NCBI RefSeq assembly: GCF_009495755.1
Contig: NZ_WIBJ01000033.1
Span: 174,242-238,241, forward strand
Direction: 5' to 3'
Origin: Flavobacterium sp. LMO8
Lineage (GTDB): Bacteria; Bacteroidota; Bacteroidia; Flavobacteriales; Flavobacteriaceae
Length of the DNA stretch: 64,000 bases
Shown here: positions 6,890 to 16,436 of the stretch, piece by piece
Numbering within the stretch: position 1 is the first letter of the stretch
Layout of the letters: every line of letters begins with the position of its first letter
Translations under genes and position numbers: made by a program
The notes under the pieces: generated by a model
Databases searched by the model: none
Seen by the model: only the letters and a program-made list of their open reading frames with translations
What the model was told of the DNA's origin: nothing

Positions 6890-7304
6890 ATTAGTTTTCA
6901 AAGTAAGTTATTACTTTTTGATCGTAATGAGATTTTGAAATGGGTTCAGCATGACAAAGAAGTGGGAGTGTTGATTGATGATTAATGAATCTAGACTTCG
7001 CTCGATTTGACAAGTGCAGTTGAGTGACGAATGAAGATTAACGAATCATGAGTGGTGAAGCTAGCTTTACTTCGCAAAGCAAAAGTCTACTTTGTAGGAA
7101 TTTTTTATCTATGAGAAAGAAAAAAGGAACTTAAAAAGTGTAATTTTAGTGAGTTGAATATTTAATTAAGACAAAAAAAAGTAATTTGAATTATACTCTA
7201 ATTGGATTGACCTTAATATGAATTATTATTTATTTAATTGCCTCAATATGTATTTAACAATTGAGGCAATTTTTATAGTAATTCGTAATATAAATTAGTA
7301 ATTA
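6890..7304. other. 415-bp intergenic region, no gene seen
   Basis: No credible ORF is present. It contains AT-rich sequence with fragments typical of flavobacterial intergenic repeats (CAGCATGACAAA near 6949, CTTCGCTCGATTTGAC near 6995) and a strong hairpin at 7236-7274 between the convergent helicase and pheT genes. No copy of the tRNA-Ser 3' end was seen here, so an island end is not marked. Confidence 0.6.
7236..7274. terminator. Hairpin terminator between the helicase module and pheT
   Basis: AATTGCCTCAAT (7236-7247) pairs perfectly with ATTGAGGCAATT (7260-7271) across a 12-nt loop, with a short T run on the plus side. It probably serves the plus-strand transcript and may also serve pheT. 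Confidence 0.65.
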
Positions 7305-9734
7305 TTAACGTAAGCTAGCTCCTAACTTACTTTCAAAATTACCTTGTAACTTACTCATAATTTTATCAATTTGAGTGTCGGTTAGCGTTTTAGAATCGTC
7401 TTGTAAAATGAAACTTAAGGCATATGATTTTTTCCCTTCTGGTAAATTATTTCCAGTGTACACGTCGAATAAATTTACTTCTTTTAACAAGCCTTTTTCG
7501 GTTTGTTTGGCGATGTTGTAGATTTGTTCGAATGGTACGTTTTCGTCTAGCAACAATGCTAAATCTCTACGAACTTCAGGATATTTTGGAATATCGGTGA
7601 ATTTAATTTTCGTAGAAACGTATTTCTGAATTTTATCCCAAGCAAAATCAGCGTACAATACTTCTTGTTTGATATCGAAATGTTTCAAAACTGATTTTTT
7701 AATCGTTCCAAATTCTACAACGACTTCTTTTCCAACCGCTAAAGCTAACCCTTCTGCGAAAACATCATTTTCAAATGGTAATGAAGTCACTTTCTTGTCT
7801 AATCCTAAACGACTTAAAATCGTATTGATATAACCTTTAAACAAGAAGAAATCGGATTTTGTTTGAGCATTTGTCCAACTTTCGTTTTGTCTGTTTCCAG
7901 TTACTAATAACGTTAAGTGTTTGTTTTCATCATGGCCGTTAGCCGTTTTGTGGTAACTTTTTCCAAATTCGAAGAATTTTAAATCACTTCTTCTTCTGTT
8001 GATGTTGAAAGAAACCGCTTCTAATCCAGAAAATAATAACGATTGGCGCATTGCTGATAAATCGCTACTCAATGGATTTAACATCATTACGTTCAATTCA
8101 TCTTTTAAATTTTCAGAAAGTTTTACGTAATCTGGCGTAGTTAGTGAATTCGCCATCATTTCGTTAAAACCTAATGAACACAATTGATTTGCAATTATAT
8201 TTTGTACTTTATATTCTTCCGTTCTTGATGAATTTGCTGTGGTAGCATTCACTTTAGAAGGAATTTTGATGTTGTTGTATCCGTAAACACGTAAAATTTC
8301 TTCAATAACATCAATTTCTCTAGTAACATCAACACGATATGATGGAATCATCATGCCTAATCCTGTTTCGGTAATACTATTTACTTTAATATCTAAAGAA
8401 GCCAAAATATTTTTGATTATTTCAGGCTTAATTTCTTCACCAATGATTTTATTCACCTTGTTGAAATTGATAAACACACTGAAATCTTCAATCTTTTTCG
8501 GATAAATGTCCACGATATCCGAAGTAATTTCACCACCTGCCACTTCTTGAATTAACAAAGCCGCACGTTTTAAAGCATATTCTGTAATATTTGGGTCGAT
8601 TCCTCTTTCAAAACGGAAAGAAGCATCGGTACTCAACGTATGTCTTTTTGCTGTTTTTCTAACTGAAACTGGATTGAAATAAGCACTTTCCAAGAATATA
8701 GCCTGAGTACTTTCAGAAACTCCCGAAGTTTTTCCTCCGAAAACCCCAGCAATACACATTGGACCACTTTCGTCACAAATCATTAAATCTTCTTCGTGTA
8801 AGGTACGTTCGATATCATCTAAAGTAACAAATTTAGTTCCAGCTGGAACTGTTTTTACCACTACTTTATTTCCTTTTATTTGAGCGGCATCGAAAGCGTG
8901 TAAAGGTTGACCTAATTCGTGTAAAACGTAATTCGTAACGTCAACAATATTATTTTTTGGAGTTAAACCAATCGATTTTAAACGATTTTGTAACCAAGTT
9001 GGAGATGGTTTAACGGTAATTCCCGAAATCGTAACGCCACAATATCTTGGGGCTAATTTGTCATTTTCAACTTTAACATCGATTTTTAACGTACGTTTTT
9101 CGACCTTGAATTTACTCACTGATGGTGTAATCAATTCCGAAGTAGTTCCTTTTTGTAATAATCCAGCACGTAAATCGCGAGCAACACCCATGTGCGACAT
9201 AGCATCGGCACGGTTAGGTGTTAATCCGATTTCGAATACTTCATCGGTTTCAATTTCGAATACTTTTGAAGCTGGAGTTCCAGGTTTTAAATCCTCGTTC
9301 AGAATCATAATTCCGTCATGACTTTCGCCAAGACCTAATTCGTCTTCAGCACAAATCATTCCGTGACTTTCTTGTCCGCGGATTTTACCTTTTTTGATTT
9401 CGAATGCGTTTCCTTCTTTGTCAAATAATTTTGTTCCAATAGTCGCCACAGGAACTTTTTGTCCCGCTGCCACGTTTGGAGCACCACAAACAATCTGAAC
9501 AGGCGCGTTTCCATCGCCTAAATCAACCGTAGTGATTTTTAGTTTATCAGCATCTGGATGTTTTTCGCATTTTAGTACATGACCAATTACAACGCCTTGT
9601 AAACCTCCTTTTAAACTTTCGTATTTATCAACGCCTTCTACTTCTAAACCTAAGTCGGTAAGAATGTCGGCAATTTCTTCAGATTTTAAATCGGTTTTAA
9701 TAAATTGTTTTAACCAATTGTAAGATATACGCAT
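7305..9734 (-). CDS. pheT: Phenylalanyl-tRNA synthetase beta subunit
   Basis: 809 aa, the normal length of bacterial PheT, which forms the alpha2beta2 enzyme charging tRNA-Phe in the cytoplasm. The order is: the N-terminal strand MRISYNWLKQFI, an EMAP-II-like tRNA-binding domain (about residues 40-150, with CGAPNVAAGQKVPVA), the B3/B4 editing domain, the B5 domain, the catalytic-like core (RRRSDLKFFEFG) and the C-terminal ferredoxin-fold anticodon-binding domain (KYPEVRRDLALL onward). I chose the ATG at 9734 because a TATCTTTG -7 box occupies 9756-9763; the longer reading frame would start inside that promoter. The alpha subunit is not in this window, so pheS is elsewhere. Confidence 0.96.
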   Translation of the reverse strand: MRISYNWLKQFIKTDLKSEEIADILTDLGLEVEGVDKYESLKGGLQGVVIGHVLKCEKHPDADKLKITTVDLGDGNAPVQIVCGAPNVAAGQKVPVATIGTKLFDKEGNAFEIKKGKIRGQESHGMICAEDELGLGESHDGIMILNEDLKPGTPASKVFEIETDEVFEIGLTPNRADAMSHMGVARDLRAGLLQKGTTSELITPSVSKFKVEKRTLKIDVKVENDKLAPRYCGVTISGITVKPSPTWLQNRLKSIGLTPKNNIVDVTNYVLHELGQPLHAFDAAQIKGNKVVVKTVPAGTKFVTLDDIERTLHEEDLMICDESGPMCIAGVFGGKTSGVSESTQAIFLESAYFNPVSVRKTAKRHTLSTDASFRFERGIDPNITEYALKRAALLIQEVAGGEITSDIVDIYPKKIEDFSVFINFNKVNKIIGEEIKPEIIKNILASLDIKVNSITETGLGMMIPSYRVDVTREIDVIEEILRVYGYNNIKIPSKVNATTANSSRTEEYKVQNIIANQLCSLGFNEMMANSLTTPDYVKLSENLKDELNVMMLNPLSSDLSAMRQSLLFSGLEAVSFNINRRRSDLKFFEFGKSYHKTANGHDENKHLTLLVTGNRQNESWTNAQTKSDFFLFKGYINTILSRLGLDKKVTSLPFENDVFAEGLALAVGKEVVVEFGTIKKSVLKHFDIKQEVLYADFAWDKIQKYVSTKIKFTDIPKYPEVRRDLALLLDENVPFEQIYNIAKQTEKGLLKEVNLFDVYTGNNLPEGKKSYALSFILQDDSKTLTDTQIDKIMSKLQGNFESKLGASLR

Positions 9735-9755
9735 TTTGTATCGAATTTTAAACGG

Positions 9756-9763
9756 CAAAGATA
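9756..9763 (-). promoter_or_regulatory. -7 element of pheT
   Basis: TATCTTTG on the minus strand lies 21 bp before the chosen ATG at 9734 and excludes an upstream start. No clear TTG at the -33 position. Confidence 0.5.
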
Positions 9764-9770
9764 CTTTATA

Positions 9771-9798
9771 AAATTAGAATTTAGAAATTAGAATTTAG
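9771..9798 (+). repeat. Two tandem copies of a 14-bp A/T repeat
   Basis: AAATTAGAATTTAG occurs twice in tandem upstream of pheT. It is common low-complexity intergenic sequence in flavobacteria and no function is apparent. Confidence 0.5.
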
Positions 9799-9982
9799 AA
9801 ATTTTGAACAGCTTTTTGGTGATAAGTTTTGTTAAATTGCTGGAAGCTGGATGAGGGAAGCTGGAAGTTTGAATAGCATTCTTAAATAAACTTATATGGC
9901 TATATTGTTATTATTTAAAATAAAGATCGCAAAATCTTACTTTGTAAAACTTTGCGCTTTACTTTGTGAGACTTTGTGTCAC

Positions 9983-10996
9983 CTACTTTTTCAAGAACGA
10001 AATCAATCCACTAAAATAGGTTTTTTGGTCGTCGTAAAACGCCATGTGACTTCCTTTTGGACAGAATAAATACGAACCGTTTGGTAAGATTTTCGAAATT
10101 TCTTCCATGTGTTTTGGATCCATGGTATCGTGTTTAGCTCCGATTACTAATGTTGGGATTTTTACGTTTTTTAAATCAGCTTTTCTGTCCCAATTTTCTA
10201 ATTTACCTGAAATTCCAAATTCACTCGGACCTTGCATGGTAACATAAAGTGATTGATTCATTTTTCCTAACGAACGATTTACTGGCTCTGGCCAATCTTT
10301 TGCAGGGAAACGAAGAATGTGTTTTTCATAGAAATTCGGAAGCAATAATTCCATATATCTTGGATTGGAAAAGTCGTTATTAGCTTCAATTTTCATAAGT
10401 TCTGCCAATACTTCTGGATTCATTTGTTTACTTAAAACTTCGTTGGCATATTTATCATATTCAGGGCAACTTGCCATCATATTCGAAATGATTAAGCCTT
10501 TCATGTTGTTTTGATATTTTGTAGCGTATTCCATAGCTAAAATACCGCCCCATGAATGTCCTAACAAGTAGAAATTGGTGTTGTCTAACTTCAAAGCTTT
10601 TCGAACTTGTTCTACTTCTTCGACATATCTTGCCAAATCCCACATCGAAGTATCGTTTGGATTATCGGCATTTCCACAACCTAATTGATCGTAATAAATG
10701 AACTCGATGCCTTCAGCTGGTAGGAAATTCTCGAAACATTCAAAATATTCATGCGTTGCACCCGGACCACCATTTAAAAGTAAAACTTTCACCTTTGGAT
10801 TGTTACCAATGCGCTTTGTCCAAACATTAAAAGTGCCTTTTGGAGTTGTAATGGGAATGACTTTTACACCACCATTTTGAATGCTATCAGAAGATTGTGC
10901 AAAATACTCGTTTTGAGTAGCTAGGGTTTCTTGTTTACAGCTTGTGAATAAAGCTATGGTGAAGAGTAGGAGTGTTGTGTGGAATAGGTTTTTCAT
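9983..10996 (-). CDS. S33 proline iminopeptidase-type alpha/beta hydrolase lipoprotein
   Basis: 337 aa. The N-terminus MKNLFHTTLLLFTIALFTSC is a lipoprotein signal with the acylated Cys20, so the enzyme is exported and membrane-anchored. The alpha/beta hydrolase parts are complete: oxyanion loop GGPG (76-79), YYDQLGCGNAD (101-111) as in proline iminopeptidases, nucleophile Ser148 in GHSWGG, Asp290 in GAKHD and His317 in GSH. Proline iminopeptidases of family S33 remove N-terminal proline from peptides; the DQLGCGNAD strand-turn is characteristic. It is probably used in peptide scavenging in the periplasm or at the surface. Its promoter lies at the end of the bestrophin gene. Exact substrate is uncertain. 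Confidence 0.87.
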   Translation of the reverse strand: MKNLFHTTLLLFTIALFTSCKQETLATQNEYFAQSSDSIQNGGVKVIPITTPKGTFNVWTKRIGNNPKVKVLLLNGGPGATHEYFECFENFLPAEGIEFIYYDQLGCGNADNPNDTSMWDLARYVEEVEQVRKALKLDNTNFYLLGHSWGGILAMEYATKYQNNMKGLIISNMMASCPEYDKYANEVLSKQMNPEVLAELMKIEANNDFSNPRYMELLLPNFYEKHILRFPAKDWPEPVNRSLGKMNQSLYVTMQGPSEFGISGKLENWDRKADLKNVKIPTLVIGAKHDTMDPKHMEEISKILPNGSYLFCPKGSHMAFYDDQKTYFSGLISFLKK

Positions 10997-11031
10997 GGAG
11001 GTATTTATTAAAGAGTAATAAAAGTTATTAT

Positions 11032-11066
11032 CAAATATACCAAATTTCCTCCAAACCCTTACAAAA
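11032..11066 (-). promoter_or_regulatory. Promoter of the S33 peptidase gene
   Basis: On the minus strand TTTTG (11062-11066) is followed after 22 bp by TATATTTG (11032-11039). It overlaps the last codons of the bestrophin gene, so the peptidase is transcribed separately. Confidence 0.6.
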
Positions 11067-11922
11067 TCTCTTCCACGTGTTTTTTAATATTCGAAGCTAT
11101 TTTTGTCATGGGTAAATCATTGGCATCGTTGCCAAATGGGTCTTCAATTTCTTCGGCGATTAATTCTAAACTCGCTAAAACATAAAAGATGAAAATCACA
11201 ACCGGAATTACGTAGTAACCCAAACTAAATACAAATCCGAAAGGTAAGGTCATCACAAAAAAGAAGATGAATTTTTTGATAAAAGAACTGTACGAGTAGG
11301 GAATAGGTGTGTTTTTAATTCGTTCGCAAGCGCCACAAATATCGGTAAACGATTGCAGTTCCGAATTAATGATGTAAAATTGGTCACCCGTAATTTTACC
11401 AGATTTGTACAAGTCGTTTGCTTTTTGAAACAACATTTTTGCCACTTGATTCGGACGATGTTTGTGATGATCCATTTCTAAATCCAAACCTTCAAACAAC
11501 ATTTTGCTTACTTCTTCATTCAATAGATGTTTGGAAAGCACCGAAGCATATGCTGGAATCACTTTTCTGTAGAAATTTCTATCGTTTTCATCAGATAAAT
11601 AAGCAGAAATTTTTAAAGCTAAATTTCGACTATTATTCACTAAAGAACCCCATTGTTTTCGACCTTCCCACCAACGGTCGTAAGCAGTATTGGTTCGGTA
11701 AGCCAATAATAACGACAACACAAAACCTACGGTAGTGTGCATTAGGTTTAGGTTTTTTACATGACTAGTTTTGGAAAGTTTCCAATATTCTAATTCCAAA
11801 TACGCAATTCCATAGGAATAAAATCCAATGAAAAACATCATCGGAATTAGTTGACGAAAGGTATCCGATTCGTGAAAGCGGAAAATAAAAGTAATCCAGT
11901 CTTTTGGGTTGTATTGAACCAT
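11059..11922 (-). CDS. Bestrophin-family anion channel
   Basis: 287 aa, the usual size of bacterial bestrophins (RFP-TM / UPF0187). These form pentameric inner-membrane channels for chloride or other ions. Family features include the N-terminal FRFHESDTFRQL segment, helices at about residues 25-45 and 65-80, and the highly conserved block LLAYRTNTAYDRWWEGRKQWGSLVNNSRNLA (about 78-108), followed by two C-terminal helices (about 210-255) and EEIEDPFGNDANDLP, typical of the family's cytosolic part. It ends 62 bp before the S33 gene start. The channel's ion preference cannot be told from the sequence. Confidence 0.92.
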   Translation of the reverse strand: MVQYNPKDWITFIFRFHESDTFRQLIPMMFFIGFYSYGIAYLELEYWKLSKTSHVKNLNLMHTTVGFVLSLLLAYRTNTAYDRWWEGRKQWGSLVNNSRNLALKISAYLSDENDRNFYRKVIPAYASVLSKHLLNEEVSKMLFEGLDLEMDHHKHRPNQVAKMLFQKANDLYKSGKITGDQFYIINSELQSFTDICGACERIKNTPIPYSYSSFIKKFIFFFVMTLPFGFVFSLGYYVIPVVIFIFYVLASLELIAEEIEDPFGNDANDLPMTKIASNIKKHVEEIL

Positions 11923-12011
11923 ATTTTAGTGATTAGTGAAAAGTGATTAGTGAAAAGCGGATTCTCAATTTCACAGTTTCACAATTAAACATTTTAACAA
12001 ATCTAAAAATA

Positions 12012-13316
12012 TTAATTCAATTTTAAAGTACCGGCTAATTCTTTTAAGTTAATTTCTGAAAGTTTGGTTACATATTGTGCATTCGAATAACGAACTGATG
12101 CATCTATAAAGTTTTGCTGAGCTGTTCTAAATTCGATAGTTGTGATTGTTCCAATTTTGAATTTCGCTAACGTAATATCTAAGTTTTGTTTGGCGATTTC
12201 TAAGTTTTTTTCTTCCACTTTTACCAACTCTAAATTGGTTTGATAGCTCGCAAATAAAGAAGATAATTGTGAACTTAGCGATAATTTTTGTTGTTCTAAA
12301 AGTAAACTAGCATTCTCCACTTGATATTTGGCTACTTTTTCGTTTCTGTTTTGAAGAAAGCCATTAAAGATTGGCACTGTCGCAGTAACTCCATACACAA
12401 AACCTTGTCCAGAAGATTGCGTGATGAATCCTAAAGAAGCTTCCGAACGTGTGAAATTATAACCTGAAGTAATACGAACCGTTGGATAACGATTGCCTTT
12501 GACTTGTTTTAAATTCAAATCGGCTACTTTTTTAGACAGAATTTGTGCTTGCAATTGTGGATTTTGTTTTTCGGCCGTAGATTTTAATTCGTTGAAATCT
12601 AAATTTTGTTCGAATGTAACTTCGTTAGCTACTTTAAAATCGGTTTGTACATCACGAATCAGTATTTCGTTCAATCTAATTTTACTGATTTTGATGAGTT
12701 CTTTTTGTCTCAATTGTAAACTCAAATCGCTGTTCAAATCTACTTGTGCATTCAAAACTTCTAATTTTGATGCTTTTCCAATGCTAAAACGATTTTGAGC
12801 AGTTGTCAAACGTTGGTTTGAAATTACAATCGCTGTATCAATGGAAGTTAAAACTTGCTGTTGTTGTACCAAATCGAAATACGTAGTATAAACATCACTA
12901 ATTCTGGTCAAAATCGCAGTTTGTAATTCGGCTTTTCCTTGTTGTTCTAAAACATTTAATTGCTCTTTTCGGGCAAACATACTTAAACCATCAAAAATTG
13001 TCCAATCTAAACCAATACCATACGTTAAATTCATGTTTTTGGCATTGTCTAATTCTCTTACAGTTCCATCTGCTTGGGTTTGTTTCGTATCAATTTGACT
13101 GTTGTTGTTAGTGAAATTCGCATTCAACGAAGGCAACATTCCAGCATTGGCTAAATTGTTATTGGTAGCATCAATTTTCGAATTGTTTTCAGCTATTTTA
13201 ATATCGTAATTGTTTTCCAAAGCAATTTTTACAGCATCTTCAAGCGAAAGTAATTCTTGTGCTTGCGTTGAAAATCCGATGATGAAAAGGAATACTATTT
13301 TATATAAATATTGCAT
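12012..13316 (-). CDS. TolC-family outer membrane efflux protein
   Basis: 434 aa with a signal peptide (cleavage near AQA, residues 18-20). Two related halves rich in long alpha-helices with N-x-x-I / L-x-x-A repeats match the outer membrane efflux protein family, trimeric channel-tunnels that carry substrates across the outer membrane. The second half has the usual LSLSSQL and conserved QNLDITLAKFKIGTITTIEFRTAQ segments. It is the last gene of a three-gene efflux operon, 4 bp behind the RND pump gene. Substrate specificity is unknown. Confidence 0.93.
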   Translation of the reverse strand: MQYLYKIVFLFIIGFSTQAQELLSLEDAVKIALENNYDIKIAENNSKIDATNNNLANAGMLPSLNANFTNNNSQIDTKQTQADGTVRELDNAKNMNLTYGIGLDWTIFDGLSMFARKEQLNVLEQQGKAELQTAILTRISDVYTTYFDLVQQQQVLTSIDTAIVISNQRLTTAQNRFSIGKASKLEVLNAQVDLNSDLSLQLRQKELIKISKIRLNEILIRDVQTDFKVANEVTFEQNLDFNELKSTAEKQNPQLQAQILSKKVADLNLKQVKGNRYPTVRITSGYNFTRSEASLGFITQSSGQGFVYGVTATVPIFNGFLQNRNEKVAKYQVENASLLLEQQKLSLSSQLSSLFASYQTNLELVKVEEKNLEIAKQNLDITLAKFKIGTITTIEFRTAQQNFIDASVRYSNAQYVTKLSEINLKELAGTLKLN

Positions 13317-13320
13317 ACTA

Positions 13321-16300
13321 TTATTTCTCTAAAGCGTCTAAATTATCAAATTCTGGTCGGTGTTTTTTAGCTTTCGACCACATTAAATAGATTGCTGGAA
13401 TTACGAATAAGGTTAAAATTAACGAAAACATCGTTCCACCCACAATAACAACTCCCATTCCCATTCTACTTGCAGAAGCCGCTCCAAGCGAAAGAGCAAT
13501 TGGTAAAGCTCCTAAAGCAATAGCTAAACTGGTCATTAAAATTGGTCGTAAACGCGCTTCCGAAGCTTCTAAAATGGCATCGTATTTTGATTTTCCTTGT
13601 TCTCGAAGTTGGTTGGCAAATTCGACTATCAAAATTCCATTTTTGGTAACGAGCCCGATCAACATGATGGTTCCAATTTGACTAAAAATATTCCAAGTTT
13701 GTCCAAATAACCAAAGCGAGAATAATGCTCCAGCAACTGCCATTGGTACTGTTAGAATGATGATAAATGGATCAATAAAACTTTCAAACTGAGCAGCTAA
13801 AATCAAATAGATTAATAATAACGCTAAGCCAAATGCAAATGATGTATTTGAACTACTTTCTACGAAATCTCGAGATTCACCACCTAAATCTGTAGTAAAG
13901 GTCTTGTCAAGAACTCGTTCTTTAATTTCGTTCATGGCTTCAATACCATCTCCTATACTTTTTCCTGGAGCTAATCCCGCAGAAACTGTTGCCGACATGT
14001 ATCTGTTGTTATGATACAATTGTGGTGGATTGCTTTTTTCTTCAATTTCTACTACATTATCCATTTGAATCAATTCACCTTTGTTATTTCTTACAAACAT
14101 TGAGGTTAAATCAAGTGGTTTTGAACGATCTTGTTGGTTAAATTGTCCGATTACTTGGTATTGCTTTCCGTTTTTTATAAAATATCCAAAACGTTGTCCA
14201 CTTAATGATAATTGAAGTGTCTGTGCAATATCTAAAACTGAAATTCCTAAACTTTCAGCTTTTTCACGATTAATAGTTACATTAAGTTCGGGTTTATTAA
14301 ATTTCAAATTCACATCAGCCATAGAGAATGTTCCGTTTTTATTCACTTCATCCATAAAAACTGGAATCTTCTCTTGTAATTTTTCAAAGTTTTGCGCTTG
14401 TATGATGTATTGTATTGGTAAACCACCTCTACGACTTACCGAAATAGTTGGTTGTTGAATTACAGATGTTTTTGCATCAGGATAACGTTTTACCCATTTT
14501 CCTAGTTCGTCTGCGATTTCCATTTGTGATTTTTCTCTGCCATCGGGATTTTTTAATGAAATACGAATAAATCCACTGTTAACAGATGATGAACCTCCAA
14601 ATCCAGGTGATGAAATTACTAGACTTACTTGCTTTTCTGGAATAGAATCATCAACTAATTGCGACATTTCTTGCATAAATCGATTGGTATATTCGTAAGA
14701 AGCACCTTCGGGAGTAGACATTCTCATTACAAAACCACTTCGGTCATCTAAAGGAGCAGTTTCTTTTTGTAAAATTGTAAAAAAGAGAAAAATTAGTCCA
14801 AAACAACCAATAATAATAGCAAAACTCCATCCTTTTTTTGGAATAAAACGTTTTAGATTATTGGCGTAAACTGCATTTAATTTTTCAAAATAGGGTTCAG
14901 TTGCTAAATAGAATTTTGATTTTTTTTGTTCTCCACCTTTCATTAAATACGCATTTAACATAGGAGTAAGTGTAAGCGAAACAAATGCAGAGACTAAAAC
15001 GGCTGCACCGATAACAATTCCAAATTCTCTAAATAATCGTCCTACAAACCCTTCTAAAAATATTACAGGTAAAAAAACCGCTGCAAGAGTAATTGAAATA
15101 GAAATTACCGCAAAGAAAATTTCGTTTGAACCCTTTATTGCCGCTTCAATTGGCGACATGCCTTCTTCAACTTTTTTGTAGATATTTTCAGTTACTACAA
15201 TACCGTCATCTACTACTAAACCTGTTGCTAATACAATGGCTAAAAGTGTTAATACGTTTATTGAAAATCCAAAGAGCCACATGATAAAGAAAGTAGCAAT
15301 TAAAGAAACCGGAATATCAACTAATGGTCTAAAAGCAATTGCCCAATCTCTAAAGAATAAATAGATGATTAAGATTACCAGAATTATTGAAATAACTAAT
15401 GTTTCAGCTACTTCAACTACTGATTTTTTTACAAAGGTTGTGGTATCAATTGCAATATTTAAATCGATATCTTTTGGAAGATCTTTCTTTAATTGGTCAA
15501 ACTCTTTATAAAAAGCTTTTGATATATCTAAATAATTTGCACCTGGTAATGGTACAATGGCTACTCCAACAAGTGGCTTGCCAGATTGAGTCATTTGAGT
15601 CTCAATATTTTCAGCCTCAAGGCTTGCATTTCCAACATCGCTTAATCGTACAATTTTATTATTTTCTGATCGAATTATGATGTCGTTAAATTCTTGTTCA
15701 GAAGTTAAATTACCTATTGTTTTAACGGTTAATTCAGTATTATTACCAGTTATTTTTCCAGATGGAAGTTCAACGTTTTGTTTATTTAATGCTGTTCTAA
15801 CATCTGCTACAGTAATTCCATAAGCGGATAATTTATCAGGATCAATCCACAAACGCATTGCATATCTTTTTTGACCCCAAATTTGAATACCACTTACTCC
15901 AGGAATAGTTTCTAAACGTTGACTAATAACATTTTCAGCATATTCACTTAATTCTAAAGCGCTTTTAGTTTTGCTCTGAACAGTCATTGAAATTATAGCT
16001 TCGCTATTAGCATCTGCTTTTGAAACAATAGGTTGTGAATCGATATCTTCTGGCAAACTTCTAACGGCTTGTGAAACTTTATCACGAACATCATTAGCTG
16101 CAGCTTCTAAATCTTTATCTAAATTAAATTCAATTGTAATTATACTACTACCTTGATTACTTGATGAAGTTATGTTTTTGATTCCATCTATAGAATTTAT
16201 TGCTTTTTCTAAAGGCTCTGTGATTTGAGATTCAATTATATCAGCATTAGCACCTGTGTAATTAGTTCTAACAGAAATTTGTGCAGGATCAATAGAAGGA

Positions 16301-16410
16301 TATTCTCTAACGCCTAAAAACTTGTATCCAATAAAACCAAAAAGAATAATGGTTAAATTTAAAACAATCGTTAGAACAGGTCTTTTTATGCTTAAGGTGG
16401 ATAAACTCAT
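13321..16410 (-). CDS. RND-family efflux pump, inner membrane transporter (HAE1/AcrB type)
   Basis: 1029 aa, the standard length. It has 12 expected membrane helices in two repeats separated by two large periplasmic domains. The N-terminus MSLSTLSIKRPVLTIVLNLTIILFG is typical, and the proton-relay region GLVVDDGIVVTENIYKKVEEG with its paired aspartates is intact, as are GLVTKNGILIVEFANQLR and the KAIxxA-like EARLRPILMTSLAI segments of the second half. It uses the proton gradient to expel hydrophobic compounds through the partner TolC channel. It is the middle gene of the operon adaptor-pump-channel. No adjacent regulator is present, so control must act at a distance. Confidence 0.95.
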   Translation of the reverse strand: MSLSTLSIKRPVLTIVLNLTIILFGFIGYKFLGVREYPSIDPAQISVRTNYTGANADIIESQITEPLEKAINSIDGIKNITSSSNQGSSIITIEFNLDKDLEAAANDVRDKVSQAVRSLPEDIDSQPIVSKADANSEAIISMTVQSKTKSALELSEYAENVISQRLETIPGVSGIQIWGQKRYAMRLWIDPDKLSAYGITVADVRTALNKQNVELPSGKITGNNTELTVKTIGNLTSEQEFNDIIIRSENNKIVRLSDVGNASLEAENIETQMTQSGKPLVGVAIVPLPGANYLDISKAFYKEFDQLKKDLPKDIDLNIAIDTTTFVKKSVVEVAETLVISIILVILIIYLFFRDWAIAFRPLVDIPVSLIATFFIMWLFGFSINVLTLLAIVLATGLVVDDGIVVTENIYKKVEEGMSPIEAAIKGSNEIFFAVISISITLAAVFLPVIFLEGFVGRLFREFGIVIGAAVLVSAFVSLTLTPMLNAYLMKGGEQKKSKFYLATEPYFEKLNAVYANNLKRFIPKKGWSFAIIIGCFGLIFLFFTILQKETAPLDDRSGFVMRMSTPEGASYEYTNRFMQEMSQLVDDSIPEKQVSLVISSPGFGGSSSVNSGFIRISLKNPDGREKSQMEIADELGKWVKRYPDAKTSVIQQPTISVSRRGGLPIQYIIQAQNFEKLQEKIPVFMDEVNKNGTFSMADVNLKFNKPELNVTINREKAESLGISVLDIAQTLQLSLSGQRFGYFIKNGKQYQVIGQFNQQDRSKPLDLTSMFVRNNKGELIQMDNVVEIEEKSNPPQLYHNNRYMSATVSAGLAPGKSIGDGIEAMNEIKERVLDKTFTTDLGGESRDFVESSSNTSFAFGLALLLIYLILAAQFESFIDPFIIILTVPMAVAGALFSLWLFGQTWNIFSQIGTIMLIGLVTKNGILIVEFANQLREQGKSKYDAILEASEARLRPILMTSLAIALGALPIALSLGAASASRMGMGVVIVGGTMFSLILTLFVIPAIYLMWSKAKKHRPEFDNLDALEK

Positions 16411-16436
16411 GAATTTGTTTTTTTGAATTCAAAATT

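Noticed and set aside
4085..7304. A genomic island integrated at tRNA-Ser with flanking attachment repeats
   Set aside because: No integrase and no second copy of the tRNA 3' end was seen downstream to 7304. The position behind a tRNA is suggestive only.
7305..9758. Longer pheT start at 9758
   Set aside because: The upstream start would lie within a TATCTTTG promoter box, and the family N-terminus MRISYNWL begins at 9734.
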